Part shown: positions 28,168-37,192 of the stretch, in pieces | How positions within the stretch are numbered: position 1 is the first letter of the stretch | How the letters are laid out: the number at the start of each line of letters is the position of its first letter | Assembly (NCBI RefSeq): GCF_001653455.1 | Contig: NZ_CP011486.1 | Coordinates: forward strand, 558,001-622,000 | Direction: 5' to 3' | DNA from: Helicobacter pylori | GTDB taxonomy: Bacteria > Campylobacterota > Campylobacteria > Campylobacterales > Helicobacteraceae | Length of the DNA stretch: 64,000 bases | Program-made: the position numbers and the translations under genes | The notes under the pieces: generated by a model | The model's database searches: none | Seen by the model: only the letters and a program-made list of their open reading frames with translations | What the model was told of the DNA's origin: nothing

Positions 28168-29109
28168 GTGGTAAAAGACATTAACAAAACGACTTCGTTA
28201 CACTTAAACAACGAAGCGCAATTTCTATGCTTTAGATTAGATACAGAAAAAGACGCCCAACTTTATGGCGTGAATATTTTTAAGATCAGAGAAATTATCC
28301 ATTATGATGGGGAGGTTACGGAGATTCTTGGGGGGAGCGATGGCGTGATGCTCGGGTTTCTTAGCGTTAGGGGCGAGTCCATTCCTTTAGTGGATGTGAA
28401 AAGGTGGTTGCATTATGATGCAAATGATCCTAGCCGTGATTTGAAAGAATATGGCGTTAAAGATAACCATAATTTAGTGATCGTGTGCCATTTTTCTAAC
28501 CATTCAATCGCCCTAAAGGTTTTAAAAATTGAGAGGATTATTCATAAAAATTGGACTGAAATTAGCGCCGGGGATAAACAAGGCATTGAAGCCAATAACA
28601 AACTCAGCGCTCTCACTCGCTTTGATGAACAACGAGTGATGCAAATCTTAGATGTGGAAAAAATGATCAGCGATGTTTTCCCTAGCTTGAAAGATTTAGA
28701 CGATTTGACCTTGCGTTGCATCAAAGCCATTCAAAGCCAAAAACTCATTTTAATCGCTGAAGACTCCCTAAGCGCTCTTAAAACCTTAGAAAAGATCGTT
28801 CAAACTTTAGAATTGCGTTATTTAGCCTTTCCAAACGGGAGGGAATTGTTGGATTATTTGTATGAAAAAGAACATTACCAACAAGTCGGCGTGGTCATTA
28901 CGGATTTAGAAATGCCTAATGTTTCAGGGTTTGAAGTGCTAAAAACCATTAAAGCTGATCACAGGACTGAGCATCTTCCTGTGATTATCAATTCGTCCAT
29001 GAGCAGCGATTCTAACCGCCAGTTAGCCCAATCTTTAGAAGCGGATGGTTTTGTGGTAAAATCTAACATTCTTGAAATCCATGAAATGCTTAAAAAAACG
29101 CTTTCATAA
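28168..29109 (+). CDS. cheV2: CheV-type chemotaxis coupling protein
   Basis: 313 residues from a GTG start. The N-terminal CheW-like domain (about 10-165; YGVNIFKIREII, GFLSVRGESIPLVDV) couples chemoreceptors to CheA. The C-terminal receiver domain (about 190-310) has the acidic pocket AEDS, the phosphoacceptor in VVITDLEMPNVSGFEVL (Asp near 251) and the conserved lysine in FVVKSN. H. pylori has three CheV proteins; this position matches CheV2 (HP0616). It is followed 34 bases later by aspS. With tlpD in the same window this gives two chemotaxis inputs, but they are not in one operon. Confidence 0.93.
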   Translation: MVKDINKTTSLHLNNEAQFLCFRLDTEKDAQLYGVNIFKIREIIHYDGEVTEILGGSDGVMLGFLSVRGESIPLVDVKRWLHYDANDPSRDLKEYGVKDNHNLVIVCHFSNHSIALKVLKIERIIHKNWTEISAGDKQGIEANNKLSALTRFDEQRVMQILDVEKMISDVFPSLKDLDDLTLRCIKAIQSQKLILIAEDSLSALKTLEKIVQTLELRYLAFPNGRELLDYLYEKEHYQQVGVVITDLEMPNVSGFEVLKTIKADHRTEHLPVIINSSMSSDSNRQLAQSLEADGFVVKSNILEIHEMLKKTLS

Positions 29110-29143
29110 ATTTAATTTTTGTTTTAATTTAAAGGGATAAAAC

Positions 29144-30877
29144 ATGCGAAGTCATTTCTGCACAGAAATTAGTGAAAAAGATGTGGGTAAAATCATCAAA
29201 GTGGCCGGGTGGTGCAACACTTATAGAGACCACGGAGGCGTGGTTTTTATTGATTTAAGGGATAAAAGCGGTTTAGTGCAATTAGTGTGTGATCCTAGCT
29301 CTAAAGCTTATGAAAAGGCTTTAGAAGTGAGGAGCGAATTTGTGCTGGTGGCTAAAGGAAAGGTGCGTTTGAGAGGGCTTGGGTTAGAAAACCCTAAACT
29401 AAAGACCGGAAAAATTGAAATCGTTTTAGAAGGATTAGTCATTGAAAATAAAAGCGCTACCCCACCGATTGAAATTGGCAATAAAAATGTGAACGAAGAT
29501 TTGCGCTTGAAATACCGCTATTTGGATTTACGCTCTTTGAATGCTTATGAAATCTTTAAATTGCGCAGCGAAGTGGCTCTGATTACTCGTAACACTCTAG
29601 CTCAAAAAGGCTTTTTAGAGATTGAAACCCCCATTTTGTCCAAAACCACGCCTGAGGGGGCTAGGGATTATTTAGTGCCAAGCAGGGTGCATGAGGGCGA
29701 ATTTTTTGCCCTTCCTCAAAGCCCGCAGTTATTCAAACAACTTTTAATGGTGGGGGGAATGGACAGGTATTTTCAAATCGCTCGTTGCTTTAGAGATGAA
29801 GATTTGAGGGCGGACAGGCAGCCAGAATTCACGCAAATTGATGCAGAAATGAGTTTTTGCGATGAAAATGATGTGATGGGCGTGGTAGAAGATTTGTTGC
29901 AAGAGGTTTTTAAAGCGATTGGGCATACTATCCCTACACCCTTTAAACGCATGCCTTATAAGGAAGCGATGGAAAATTATGGGAGCGATAAGCCGGATTT
30001 ACGCTTTGGATTGCCTTTAATAGAAGTGGGGGATTGTTTTATGGACAGCTCCAACGCTATTTTTTCCAATATTGCGCAAGATCCTAAAAACAAACGCATC
30101 AAAGCTTTAAATGTCAAGGGGGCTGATGCAACTTTTAGCCGCAGCGTTTTAAAGGAATTAGAAGAATTTGTGCGCCAGTTTGGGGCTCAAGGCTTGGCGT
30201 ATTTGCAGATTAAAGAAGATGAAATTAAAGGGCCTTTGGTTAAATTTTTAAGCGAAAAGGGGCTTAAAAATATTTTAGAAAGGACTAACGCGCAAGTTGG
30301 GGATATTGTCTTTTTTGGCGCAGGGGATAAAAAAATCGTGTTAGATTACATGGGGCGCTTGCGCTTAAAGGTGGCTGAAATGCTTGATTTGATTGATAAA
30401 AACGCCTTGAATTTCTTATGGGTAGTCAATTTCCCCATGTTTGAAAAAACTGAAAATGGCTATCACGCTGCACACCACCCCTTTACGATGCCTAAAAATA
30501 TAGAATGTGAAGACATAGAAGAAATTGAAGCGTATGCGTATGATGTGGTGCTTAATGGCGTGGAGCTTGGCGGGGGGAGCATTAGGATTCATAAAGAAGA
30601 CATGCAAAAAAAAGTCTTTGAAAGGATCAATATTGATGAAGAGGAAGCGCAAAAGAAATTTGGCTTTTTACTAGAAGCGCTAAAATTTGGCGCTCCTCCT
30701 CATGGGGGCTTTGCGATAGGCTTTGACAGATTAATCATGCTAATGACTCAATCTCATAGCATTAGAGATGTGATCGCTTTCCCTAAAACGCAAAAAGCTT
30801 CATGTTTATTGACTGACGCGCCTAGCCCTATTAGCGAAGAGCAACTAAGAGAATTGCACATTCGCTTGAGAAAATAA
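29144..30877 (+). CDS. aspS: Aspartyl-tRNA synthetase (likely non-discriminating)
   Basis: 577 residues. An N-terminal OB-fold anticodon-binding domain (about 1-105; [21 protein letters not shown]) is followed by the class II catalytic core with motif 2 [18 protein letters not shown] (about 217-234), the bacterial GAD insertion (about 290-400) and motif 3 [13 protein letters not shown] (about 522). H. pylori lacks asparaginyl-tRNA synthetase; its AspRS charges both tRNA-Asp and tRNA-Asn, and GatCAB amidates the latter (established knowledge). ATG with AAAGGGAT ribosome site. adk follows after 17 bases. Confidence 0.97.
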   Translation: MRSHFCTEISEKDVGKIIKVAGWCNTYRDHGGVVFIDLRDKSGLVQLVCDPSSKAYEKALEVRSEFVLVAKGKVRLRGLGLENPKLKTGKIEIVLEGLVIENKSATPPIEIGNKNVNEDLRLKYRYLDLRSLNAYEIFKLRSEVALITRNTLAQKGFLEIETPILSKTTPEGARDYLVPSRVHEGEFFALPQSPQLFKQLLMVGGMDRYFQIARCFRDEDLRADRQPEFTQIDAEMSFCDENDVMGVVEDLLQEVFKAIGHTIPTPFKRMPYKEAMENYGSDKPDLRFGLPLIEVGDCFMDSSNAIFSNIAQDPKNKRIKALNVKGADATFSRSVLKELEEFVRQFGAQGLAYLQIKEDEIKGPLVKFLSEKGLKNILERTNAQVGDIVFFGAGDKKIVLDYMGRLRLKVAEMLDLIDKNALNFLWVVNFPMFEKTENGYHAAHHPFTMPKNIECEDIEEIEAYAYDVVLNGVELGGGSIRIHKEDMQKKVFERINIDEEEAQKKFGFLLEALKFGAPPHGGFAIGFDRLIMLMTQSHSIRDVIAFPKTQKASCLLTDAPSPISEEQLRELHIRLRK

Positions 30878-30894
30878 ATTTATAAGGATATGAT

Positions 30895-31470
30895 TTGAAA
30901 CAACTATTTTTGATTATTGGAGCCCCAGGGAGTGGTAAAACCACGGATGCGGAATGGATTGCTAAAAACAACAGCGCAACAATCGCTCATTTTTCAACCG
31001 GGGATTTATTGCGAGCTGAGAGCGCTAAAAAGACCGATCGAGGCTTATTGATTGAGAAATTCACCTCTCAAGGCGAATTAGTGCCTTTAGAAATTGTGGT
31101 AGAAACGATCCTTTCAGCGATTAAAAGTTCTAGCAAAGGGATCATTTTAATTGATGGCTATCCTAGAAGCGTGGAGCAAATGCAAGCTTTAGACAAGGAA
31201 TTGAACGCTCAAAATGAAGTGATCTTAAAAAGCGTGATTGAGGTAGAAGTGAGTGAAAAAACCGCTAAAGAAAGGGTTTTAGGGCGCTCTAGGGGGGCTG
31301 ATGATAATGAGGTTGTGTTTCATAACCGCATGCGCGTGTTTTTAGACCCTTTAATGGAAATCCAAAATTTCTACAAGGCTAAGAAGGTGTATAAAACCAT
31401 CAATGGCGAAAGAAGCATTGAAGAAATCGTGCATGAAATGCAAGAGTATATTTTGTCTTTTGGGAATTAA
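30895..31470 (+). CDS. adk: Adenylate kinase
   Basis: 191 residues from a TTG start with AAGGA at 30884-30888. It carries the P-loop [13 protein letters not shown] (about residues 8-20), STGDLLRAE near 38, the nucleoside-binding [10 protein letters not shown] near 87 and [17 protein letters not shown] near 130. The LID is the short form without a zinc finger. It interconverts AMP, ADP and ATP. It lies between aspS and the glycosyltransferase pair, and may share their transcript. Confidence 0.95.
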   Translation: MKQLFLIIGAPGSGKTTDAEWIAKNNSATIAHFSTGDLLRAESAKKTDRGLLIEKFTSQGELVPLEIVVETILSAIKSSSKGIILIDGYPRSVEQMQALDKELNAQNEVILKSVIEVEVSEKTAKERVLGRSRGADDNEVVFHNRMRVFLDPLMEIQNFYKAKKVYKTINGERSIEEIVHEMQEYILSFGN

Positions 31471-31490
31471 ATGCGACTAAAGAATGAGCT

Positions 31491-32489
31491 GTGATCTCTG
31501 TTTATATCATTTCTTTAAAAGAAAGCAAAAGGCGTTTGGACACTGAAAAACTCGTTTTAGAGTCTAACGAAAAATTTAAAGGCTGTTGTGTTTTTCAAAT
31601 CTTTGACGCCATTAGCCCTAAACACCAAGATTTTGAAAAATTACTTCAAGAGCTTTATGACGCTCCGAGTTTATTGCAATCTGATTGGTATCATTCTTAT
31701 GTGGGTGCTGGTTTGACTTTGCCTGAATTAGGGTGTTATTTGAGCCATTATCTTTTATGGAAAGAATGCGTCAAATTAAACCAACCGGTTATCATTTTAG
31801 AAGATGATGTAACGCTAGAATCTAACTTTATTCAAGCCTTAGAAGATTGTTTGAGAAGCCCTTTTGATTTTGTCAGGTTTTATGGGTGTTATTGGTATTA
31901 CCACGAGACAAAATTCCATGTTTTACCCAAAGAATTTGTATTTCCTCCCTTTGATTATCCTTTTAAAAATAACCCTATTTTAGAAAAATTTAAAAAATTT
32001 TTTAATGTTTCTAGATTTTTAAATCTTTCTACCCATAAGGTCATGCACTATATCCTAAAAAAAATACAAAAAAAGTATTACGAAACGCATGAAAAAGAAG
32101 CCTTTTTTTTAGAGCATTTCTACCTTACTAGCGTGTATGTGGCTTCCACAGCCGGCTATTACTTAACCCCTAAAAGCGCTAAAACTTTTATAGAGGCAAC
32201 GAATCGTTTTAAAATCATAGAGCCGGTGGATATGTTTATGGATAATTCTTCTTATCATGATGTGATGAATCTAACTTATGTGCCTTGCCCTGTTTCTTTA
32301 AATGAGCATTCTTTAGACAGCACGATCCAAAAGCCTAAAAAAGAGAGCTTGAAATCTTACCCGCTTCCGCCTAAAAAATCAATTTTTAAAAATCTTTTCT
32401 ACTATAGCCTTAACGCTAAAAAACGCTTAAAGGCCTTTCAACAATACAGCAAACAATACGCTCCTTTAAAAACCCCTAAAGAGATTTAA
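31491..32489 (+). CDS. GT25-family LPS glycosyltransferase, first of a tandem pair (jhp0562-like)
   Basis: 332 residues from a GTG start. It is a glycosyltransferase family 25 (Lex2B/LgtB) protein: N-terminal VYIISLKESKRRLDTEKLV (about 3-21), LGCYLSHYLLWKECV near 82, the acidic metal/nucleotide motif VIILEDDVTLES near 98-109, and DMFMDNSSYHDV near 245. By place it matches jhp0562 of strain J99, linked in the literature to type 1 Lewis antigen synthesis on LPS O-chains. Its paralogue lies 48 bases downstream, with nearly identical N- and C-terminal thirds. An A8 tract (about 32057-32064) and a T8 tract (about 32103-32110) are possible slippage sites; the frame is intact here. Confidence 0.85.
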   Translation: MISVYIISLKESKRRLDTEKLVLESNEKFKGCCVFQIFDAISPKHQDFEKLLQELYDAPSLLQSDWYHSYVGAGLTLPELGCYLSHYLLWKECVKLNQPVIILEDDVTLESNFIQALEDCLRSPFDFVRFYGCYWYYHETKFHVLPKEFVFPPFDYPFKNNPILEKFKKFFNVSRFLNLSTHKVMHYILKKIQKKYYETHEKEAFFLEHFYLTSVYVASTAGYYLTPKSAKTFIEATNRFKIIEPVDMFMDNSSYHDVMNLTYVPCPVSLNEHSLDSTIQKPKKESLKSYPLPPKKSIFKNLFYYSLNAKKRLKAFQQYSKQYAPLKTPKEI

Positions 32490-32515
32490 AAAGAGTGGGC
32501 TTTATGATAGAATCA
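32455..32515 (+). repeat. Direct repeat at the 3' end of galactosyltransferase 1 (copy A)
   Basis: About 60 bases spanning the last codons, the stop and the following promoter-like TAGAAT are almost identical to 33809-33869 after the second gene; differences are A/G in the last codon and A/C before TAGAAT. This shows that the duplication unit included the downstream intergenic sequence. Confidence 0.8.
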
Positions 32516-33057
32516 ATGCAAATATTTAGGAGTTCATTTGACACAAGTTTATATCATTTCTTTAAAAGAAAGTCAAAGGCGTTTAGACACGGAAAGACTC
32601 GTTTTAGAGTCTAATGAAAAATTTAAAGGGCGTTGTGTTTTTCAAATCTTTGACGCCATTAGCCCTAAACACCAAGATTTTGAAAAATTACTTCAAGAGC
32701 TTTATGATTCCCCAAGTTTGTTAAAATCCGATTGGTTTCATTCTGATTATTGTTATAAGGAATTATTACCCCAGGAATTTGGGTGCTATTTGAGCCATTA
32801 TTTTTTATGGAAAGAATGCGTCAAAACAAACCAACCGGTCGTTATTTTAGAAGATGATATAGCCTTAGAGCCTAATTTCATGCAAGCTTTAGAAGATTGC
32901 TTGAAAAGCCCTTTTGATTTTGTGAGACTCTATGGGCATTATTGGGGAGGCCATAAAACCAATTTGTGTGCATTGCCTGTATATACTGAAGAGATCGAAG
33001 AGGTTAAGAATACTGAAACACCTATTGAAGAAACGCCCATTGAAAATAATGAAGTTA

Positions 33058-33072
33058 CCCCCCCCCCCCCCC
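33058..33072 (+). repeat. C15 homopolymer phase-variation tract
   Basis: Fifteen consecutive C in the second galactosyltransferase gene. With 15 the frame ends at 33110; with 14 or 17 it reads through to 33843. Such tracts mutate by slipped-strand mispairing during replication. Confidence 0.95.
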
Positions 33073-33257
33073 AATTCCACACAAGACACACAACAAGACC
33101 CTATTATTGAAACACAACAAGAATCATCTGATCCTTGCATAGCACCCCCAAAAATCTCTTTTAATAAAAGGGTTTTTAGAAAAATTAAAAGAAAACTCAA
33201 CCGCTTCATTGGAAATATTTTAGCCCGGACAGAAGTGTATAGGGGTATCGTAGCAAG

Positions 33258-33384
33258 ATACGACGAACTCATAGGAAAATACGACGAACTCATAGGAAAA
33301 TACGACGAACTCATAGGAAAATACGACGAACTCATAGGAAAATACGACGAACTCATAGGAAAATACGACGAACTCACCGAAAAA
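33258..33384 (+). repeat. 21-base tandem repeat encoding YDELIGK heptads
   Basis: Five near-perfect copies encode YDELIGK, and a sixth and seventh diverged copy encode YDELTEK and YESLLAK. The heptad spacing of hydrophobic residues (Y, L, I) suggests a coiled coil or stalk between the two halves of the galactosyltransferase. The copy number is likely to vary between isolates. Confidence 0.9.
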
Positions 33385-33808
33385 TACGAATCCCTATTGG
33401 CAAAAGAAACAAACATTAAAGAGACCTTTTGGGAATCTCGCGCTGATAGTGAAAAAGAAGCGCTATTTTTAGAGCATTTCTACCTCACCAGCGTGTATGT
33501 GGCCACTACGGCAGGCTACTATCTCACGCCTAAAGGTGCTAAAACTTTTATAGAAGCCACGGAGCGTTTTAAAATCATAGAGCCGGTGGATATGTTTATG
33601 AACAACCCCACTTACCATGATGTGGCTAATTTTACCTATTTGCCTTGCCCTGTTTCTTTGAACAAGCATGCTTTCAATAGCACCATTCAAAATGCAAAAA
33701 AGCTTGACATTTCATTAAAACCCCCTAAAAAATCTTATTATGATAACCTTTTTTATCATAAGTTTAATGCTAGAAAGTGTTTAAAGGCCTTTCACAAATA
33801 CAGCAAAC

Positions 33809-33869
33809 AATACGCTCCTTTAAAAACCCCTAAAGAGGTTTAAAAAGAGTGGGCTTTATGCTAGAATAA
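33809..33869 (+). repeat. Direct repeat at the 3' end of galactosyltransferase 2 (copy B)
   Basis: Near-identical to 32455-32515. The TAGAAT within it (about 33863-33868) sits 34 bases before the ppa start and probably serves as its -10 box. Confidence 0.75.
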
Positions 33870-33902
33870 GTCTTTTTACTAACTTATTTAAAGGAGATTG
33901 TA

Positions 33903-34424
33903 ATGAATTTAGACAAACTAAAAACAAGCCATGACGCTAACGCTTTGTGCGTGGTGATTGAAATATCCAAGCATTCTAATATCAAGTATGAATTGGATAA
34001 AGAAAGTGGGGCTTTAATGGTGGATAGGGTGCTTTATGGGGCGCAAAATTACCCTGCAAATTATGGCTTTGTGCCTAACACTTTAGGGGCTGATGGCGAC
34101 CCTGTAGATGCGCTGGTTTTAAGCGATGTGGCTTTCCAAGCCGGGAGCGTGGTGAAAGCACGCTTGGTTGGGGTTTTGAACATGGAAGATGAAAGCGGGA
34201 TGGATGAAAAACTAATCGCTCTGCCGGTAGATAAGGTCGATCCCACGCATTCCTATGTCAAAGATATTAATGATTTATCCAAACACACTTTAGATAAAAT
34301 CAAACATTTTTTTGAAACTTACAAGGATTTAGAGCCTAATAAATGGGTGAAAGTCAAGGGGTTTGAAAACAAAGAGAGCGCGATTAAAGTTTTAGAAAAA
34401 GCCATAAAAGCCTATCAAGGCTAA
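33903..34424 (+). CDS. ppa: Inorganic pyrophosphatase
   Basis: 173 residues, family I soluble pyrophosphatase. The signature DGDPVDALVLSD is at about residues 64-75, with upstream YPANYGFVPNT and conserved ALPVDKVDP near 106. It hydrolyses pyrophosphate from biosynthetic reactions in the cytosol and needs magnesium. ATG with AAAGGAG at 33890-33896. It is convergent with mutS2. Confidence 0.97.
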   Translation: MNLDKLKTSHDANALCVVIEISKHSNIKYELDKESGALMVDRVLYGAQNYPANYGFVPNTLGADGDPVDALVLSDVAFQAGSVVKARLVGVLNMEDESGMDEKLIALPVDKVDPTHSYVKDINDLSKHTLDKIKHFFETYKDLEPNKWVKVKGFENKESAIKVLEKAIKAYQG

Positions 34425-34458
34425 AGATCTTAAAGGTTTTGGCTTAAAGCCATAAAGC

Positions 34459-34491
34459 CCTTTTGATTCTCTTTTAAAAGGCTTTGTTCTC
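34459..34491. terminator. Weak hairpin between convergent ppa and mutS2
   Basis: AAAGCC...TTTT pairs with AAAAGGCTTT in the 149-base convergent gap. The stem is broken by one bulged C and no real T-run follows, so terminator function is only possible. The rest of the gap shows nothing else. Confidence 0.3.
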
Positions 34492-34573
34492 ATTGAGCGT
34501 TGGTATATAAAATTGCTTTAGGATAACTTAAAGTGGGTTTTTGCATCAATTCCAATCAAATAAGCTCTAAAAA

Positions 34574-36814
34574 CTACAATTTAACGATCTTAACCCCACT
34601 ACCGCCTAAATTAATGGGGGCGTCGCTAAAGCTTGCCACTTTAGGGTGGTTTTTTAAAAATTCTTTCACAAATTTTTCCAAAATCCCACTCCCTTTGCCA
34701 TGACAAATCAACACTTCTTCAAAGCCTCCTAAAAGCGCGTTGTTTAAAAAAGCGTCCAGTAAATCCAAAGCTTCTTCGCTGCGTTGCCCTCTCAAATCAA
34801 GGTGCAAGCTCGCTTCCTTAGGCTTAGGAATGATGGTTTTAGGGGGTTTGAATTTGTTTTTAGGGGGTTTTTGGATTTTTTTCAACAAACTCCCATGCAC
34901 TTTCAAACGCATGCCAAGCTCGGTTTCTATCAAATAATAGCCCTTATCCAAAATCTGAGCGATCAGCACGCTTTCATTTTTATAACGCGCTTTTTCGTTA
35001 GCCTGAAAGCTTGTTGTAATTTGTGGGGTTTCATGGCTATTTTTATGTTTGTTTAAAATCTCGCTCGCTTTATGGATTTCTTTATGCATAGAGCTGGTGT
35101 CTTTTGAAGCGACTTCGCTTTTTAGCACATTCAAGGCTTGTTGGTAGGATTTTTCCAATTCCAATTTTTTATTGTGAAAGATTTCTTTTTGTTTTTCTAT
35201 TTCTAAAAGCCAAGCGTTTTTTAACTCTTCTTGCTCTTTTAAAGCGTTCTCTAAACGCTCATTTTTTTGCTTCAATTCCCTTTCTAGCGCGCTGGAATTT
35301 TCAATCAAAATGTTCAATTTTTCCTTATCTTCGCCATAAAACGCCTTCGCTTTTTCAATCAAAAACCGTGGCACGCCATAACGCAGAGCAGTTTCAAACG
35401 CATAACTTTTGCCAACAACCCCTTTTAAAAAAGTGTAAGTGGGCCGTTCTTTTTCTTCATCATAAAGAGCGGCTAGTAATTCCACTTCTTGGTTTTCTGC
35501 CATTAACACGCTTAAGCGTTTGTGGTGCGTGGTGATAATGATTTGATTGTTTTGTTTGAGCAATTTCTCTAACAGGGTTTTATACAGACTGCTCGCTTCA
35601 TCAGCGTCAGTCCCTAACTCAATTTCATCAACGCCTAAAAGCATGTTTTCTTTGGATAAAAGAGCGCTAAATTGCTTCATTCTGCCTGCAAAAGTAGAGA
35701 TATTGTTCGCGCTATTTTGGGGGTCATTGATAATGGCGTGGATTTCTTTGAAATAAGGGATAATGGAATGATGGGCGTTGATTTTCATAGGAATGAGATG
35801 CTTGCTTAAAAACGCCGCACTTAAAAGCGATTTTAAGAGCATGGTTTTCCCGCCCGCATTCACGCCAGTAACAGCGAGCATGGATTTTTCAAACTTCAAA
35901 TTTAAGGGCTTTGGATCTTTTAAAATGGGGTGCGAAAAGTTTTCTAAAACCATTTTTTTTTGCGTAAAACTTGGCATGACAAATTCTAAATTGTAGGCTT
36001 TAGCAAAATTGAGCCGTGCTTGCAAGCTGTCTAAAAAATCAAATTCTTTGAAAAGGAATTTTAAAAATAAAAGGTGTTTTTGCAAGCTATGGCTTAAAGT
36101 TTGACACATTTCACTAATACAACAATCTATTTCATTGTCAATTTGCGCGATTTTTTGTGCGATTTTTTGTGCGCTTTCTGGCAAAAGATAAAAATAACCA
36201 TTAGCGCTCCTTTCTAGCACAACGCCCTTAATCGCGCTAGAAAACCCGCTTTTTAACAAAAGGCATTCATGACCATGCTTAAAATGGCTTTGGGTATCCA
36301 CTAAATAAGGGGCAAGCTCTTTAGAATGCGCGTAATTACGAATGATTTTAGCGCTCTCTTTTTTAAGGCGACTCAAACTCTCGTTTAAAGCGTCTAGGGT
36401 AGCGTTAGCCCCTTGTTTGATTTTCCCATCATCATCCAATAAAGCGATCAAATCATTAAAAAAAGGGGGTAAAATAATAGCGTTAAGGCGTTCGTAAAAT
36501 TTTAAATGCGTGAAATTTTTAAAAGCGTTTTGTAAAACGACAATGTAGCGCAATCGTTTGACAATCTCATCAATTTCATCTAAATGGAGCGTTCCTAATT
36601 TGGTGAGCTTGATAAGAATAAGATCGCTTTCTTTCACGCTTTTAGGGGCGATCAAGCCGATCGCATCCACTTCATTCAAGTAAGTGAAAGCCTGTTTGAG
36701 ATCGTTTTCTAAAGCAATAGTACCTCTTTCTTTTGCAAAAAAGGTTTTAAAAAGAGCGATAAACTCTTTTAAATCCAGGCTTTCTTCTAGGGGTTTTGAC
36801 GGAGTATTATTCAT
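34574..36814 (-). CDS. mutS2: MutS2, recombination suppressor with Smr nuclease domain
   Basis: 746 residues. It has the MutS core without the mismatch-recognition domain: a helical lever/clamp region (about 1-290), Walker A TGVNAGGKTMLLKSLL near 313, MLLGVDEIELGTDADEASSLY near 392, and ITTHHKRL near 425. A long coiled coil follows (about 505-570), then a KOW-like region and the C-terminal Smr domain with LDLRGQ (about 668) and CHGKGSG (about 702). In H. pylori MutS2 suppresses homologous recombination and aids repair of oxidised DNA. An A9 tract lies in the coding strand at 35953-35961. Confidence 0.95.
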   Translation of the reverse strand: MNNTPSKPLEESLDLKEFIALFKTFFAKERGTIALENDLKQAFTYLNEVDAIGLIAPKSVKESDLILIKLTKLGTLHLDEIDEIVKRLRYIVVLQNAFKNFTHLKFYERLNAIILPPFFNDLIALLDDDGKIKQGANATLDALNESLSRLKKESAKIIRNYAHSKELAPYLVDTQSHFKHGHECLLLKSGFSSAIKGVVLERSANGYFYLLPESAQKIAQKIAQIDNEIDCCISEMCQTLSHSLQKHLLFLKFLFKEFDFLDSLQARLNFAKAYNLEFVMPSFTQKKMVLENFSHPILKDPKPLNLKFEKSMLAVTGVNAGGKTMLLKSLLSAAFLSKHLIPMKINAHHSIIPYFKEIHAIINDPQNSANNISTFAGRMKQFSALLSKENMLLGVDEIELGTDADEASSLYKTLLEKLLKQNNQIIITTHHKRLSVLMAENQEVELLAALYDEEKERPTYTFLKGVVGKSYAFETALRYGVPRFLIEKAKAFYGEDKEKLNILIENSSALERELKQKNERLENALKEQEELKNAWLLEIEKQKEIFHNKKLELEKSYQQALNVLKSEVASKDTSSMHKEIHKASEILNKHKNSHETPQITTSFQANEKARYKNESVLIAQILDKGYYLIETELGMRLKVHGSLLKKIQKPPKNKFKPPKTIIPKPKEASLHLDLRGQRSEEALDLLDAFLNNALLGGFEEVLICHGKGSGILEKFVKEFLKNHPKVASFSDAPINLGGSGVKIVKL

Positions 36815-36829
36815 TGTTATTATTCATCA

Positions 36830-37192
36830 TTAGGGTTGGATTAAGGGATCTTTTTGAAGCGTTTGACAAGAGTCTAAATCCACGAGAACGTCTTTCATGG
36901 GGGTTTGTTTTTTACCCAAAAAACTCAAAGTCCCGCTCACTAAATTAAAGGTTTTATTATCCACTTTAATGCCCTTACACAACAAGGTTTCCCCCCTTAA
37001 AAACGCTCTTTGCAAAGCGATTTCTTTTTGATTTTGTTGGTTTTGCTTGTAAGTATAAACGCTGATGCTTGCCCCTATAATCCCTACCATTAAAAAGGCT
37101 AATATTTTTTGTTTAAGGCTCATTAAACCAAAATCCCTTAAAACTAAAAACAATAAAACCAGCGTTAAAAATAAAACAACCGCTACGCCCAT
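36830..37192 (-). CDS. Small membrane protein of unknown function (HP0622 position)
   Basis: 120 residues with two hydrophobic segments, about 1-21 ([21 protein letters not shown]) and 30-47 (ILAFLMVGIIGASISVYTY), then a polar C-terminal region with two cysteines (ETLLCKGI and DLDSCQTL) that could form a disulphide if periplasmic. Its start overlaps the murC stop by one base, and mutS2 starts 16 bases after its end, so it is inside a dapC-murC-(this)-mutS2 operon. No family recognised. Confidence 0.75.
   Translation of the reverse strand: MGVAVVLFLTLVLLFLVLRDFGLMSLKQKILAFLMVGIIGASISVYTYKQNQQNQKEIALQRAFLRGETLLCKGIKVDNKTFNLVSGTLSFLGKKQTPMKDVLVDLDSCQTLQKDPLIQP

Larger units (their letters stand above)
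32538..33843 (+). pseudogene. Phase-variable beta-1,3-galactosyltransferase (jhp0563-like), OFF by C15 tract
   Basis: Second GT25 gene, from a TTG start with AGGAG at 32528-32532. The first 173 codons (IISLKESQRRLDTERLV, VVILEDDIALEPN near 105) run into a C15 tract (33058-33072) and stop at 33110. The rest of the protein continues one base off, to the TAA at 33843, carrying HFYLTSVYVATTAGYYLTP and DMFMNNPTYHDV. One C fewer (or two more) would join both parts into about 434 residues, so this copy is switched off but intact. A Pro-rich link and 21-base coiled-coil repeats separate the halves. It probably adds the beta-1,3-galactose of type 1 Lewis chains (family knowledge). Confidence 0.88.

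Noticed and set aside
33258-33384. Regular direct repeats that could be taken for a CRISPR array
   Set aside because: The 21-base units are contiguous without spacers and encode YDELIGK heptads in frame with the galactosyltransferase.
32889-33416. Antisense open frame of 175 codons with repeated SSSYFPM units
   Set aside because: It is the mirror of the 21-base repeats and the C-tract on the opposite strand; no ribosome site and no independent evidence.
35104-35535. 143-codon plus-strand frame inside mutS2
   Set aside because: It lies fully opposite the well-conserved MutS2 coiled coil and ATPase; composition follows the complementary strand.
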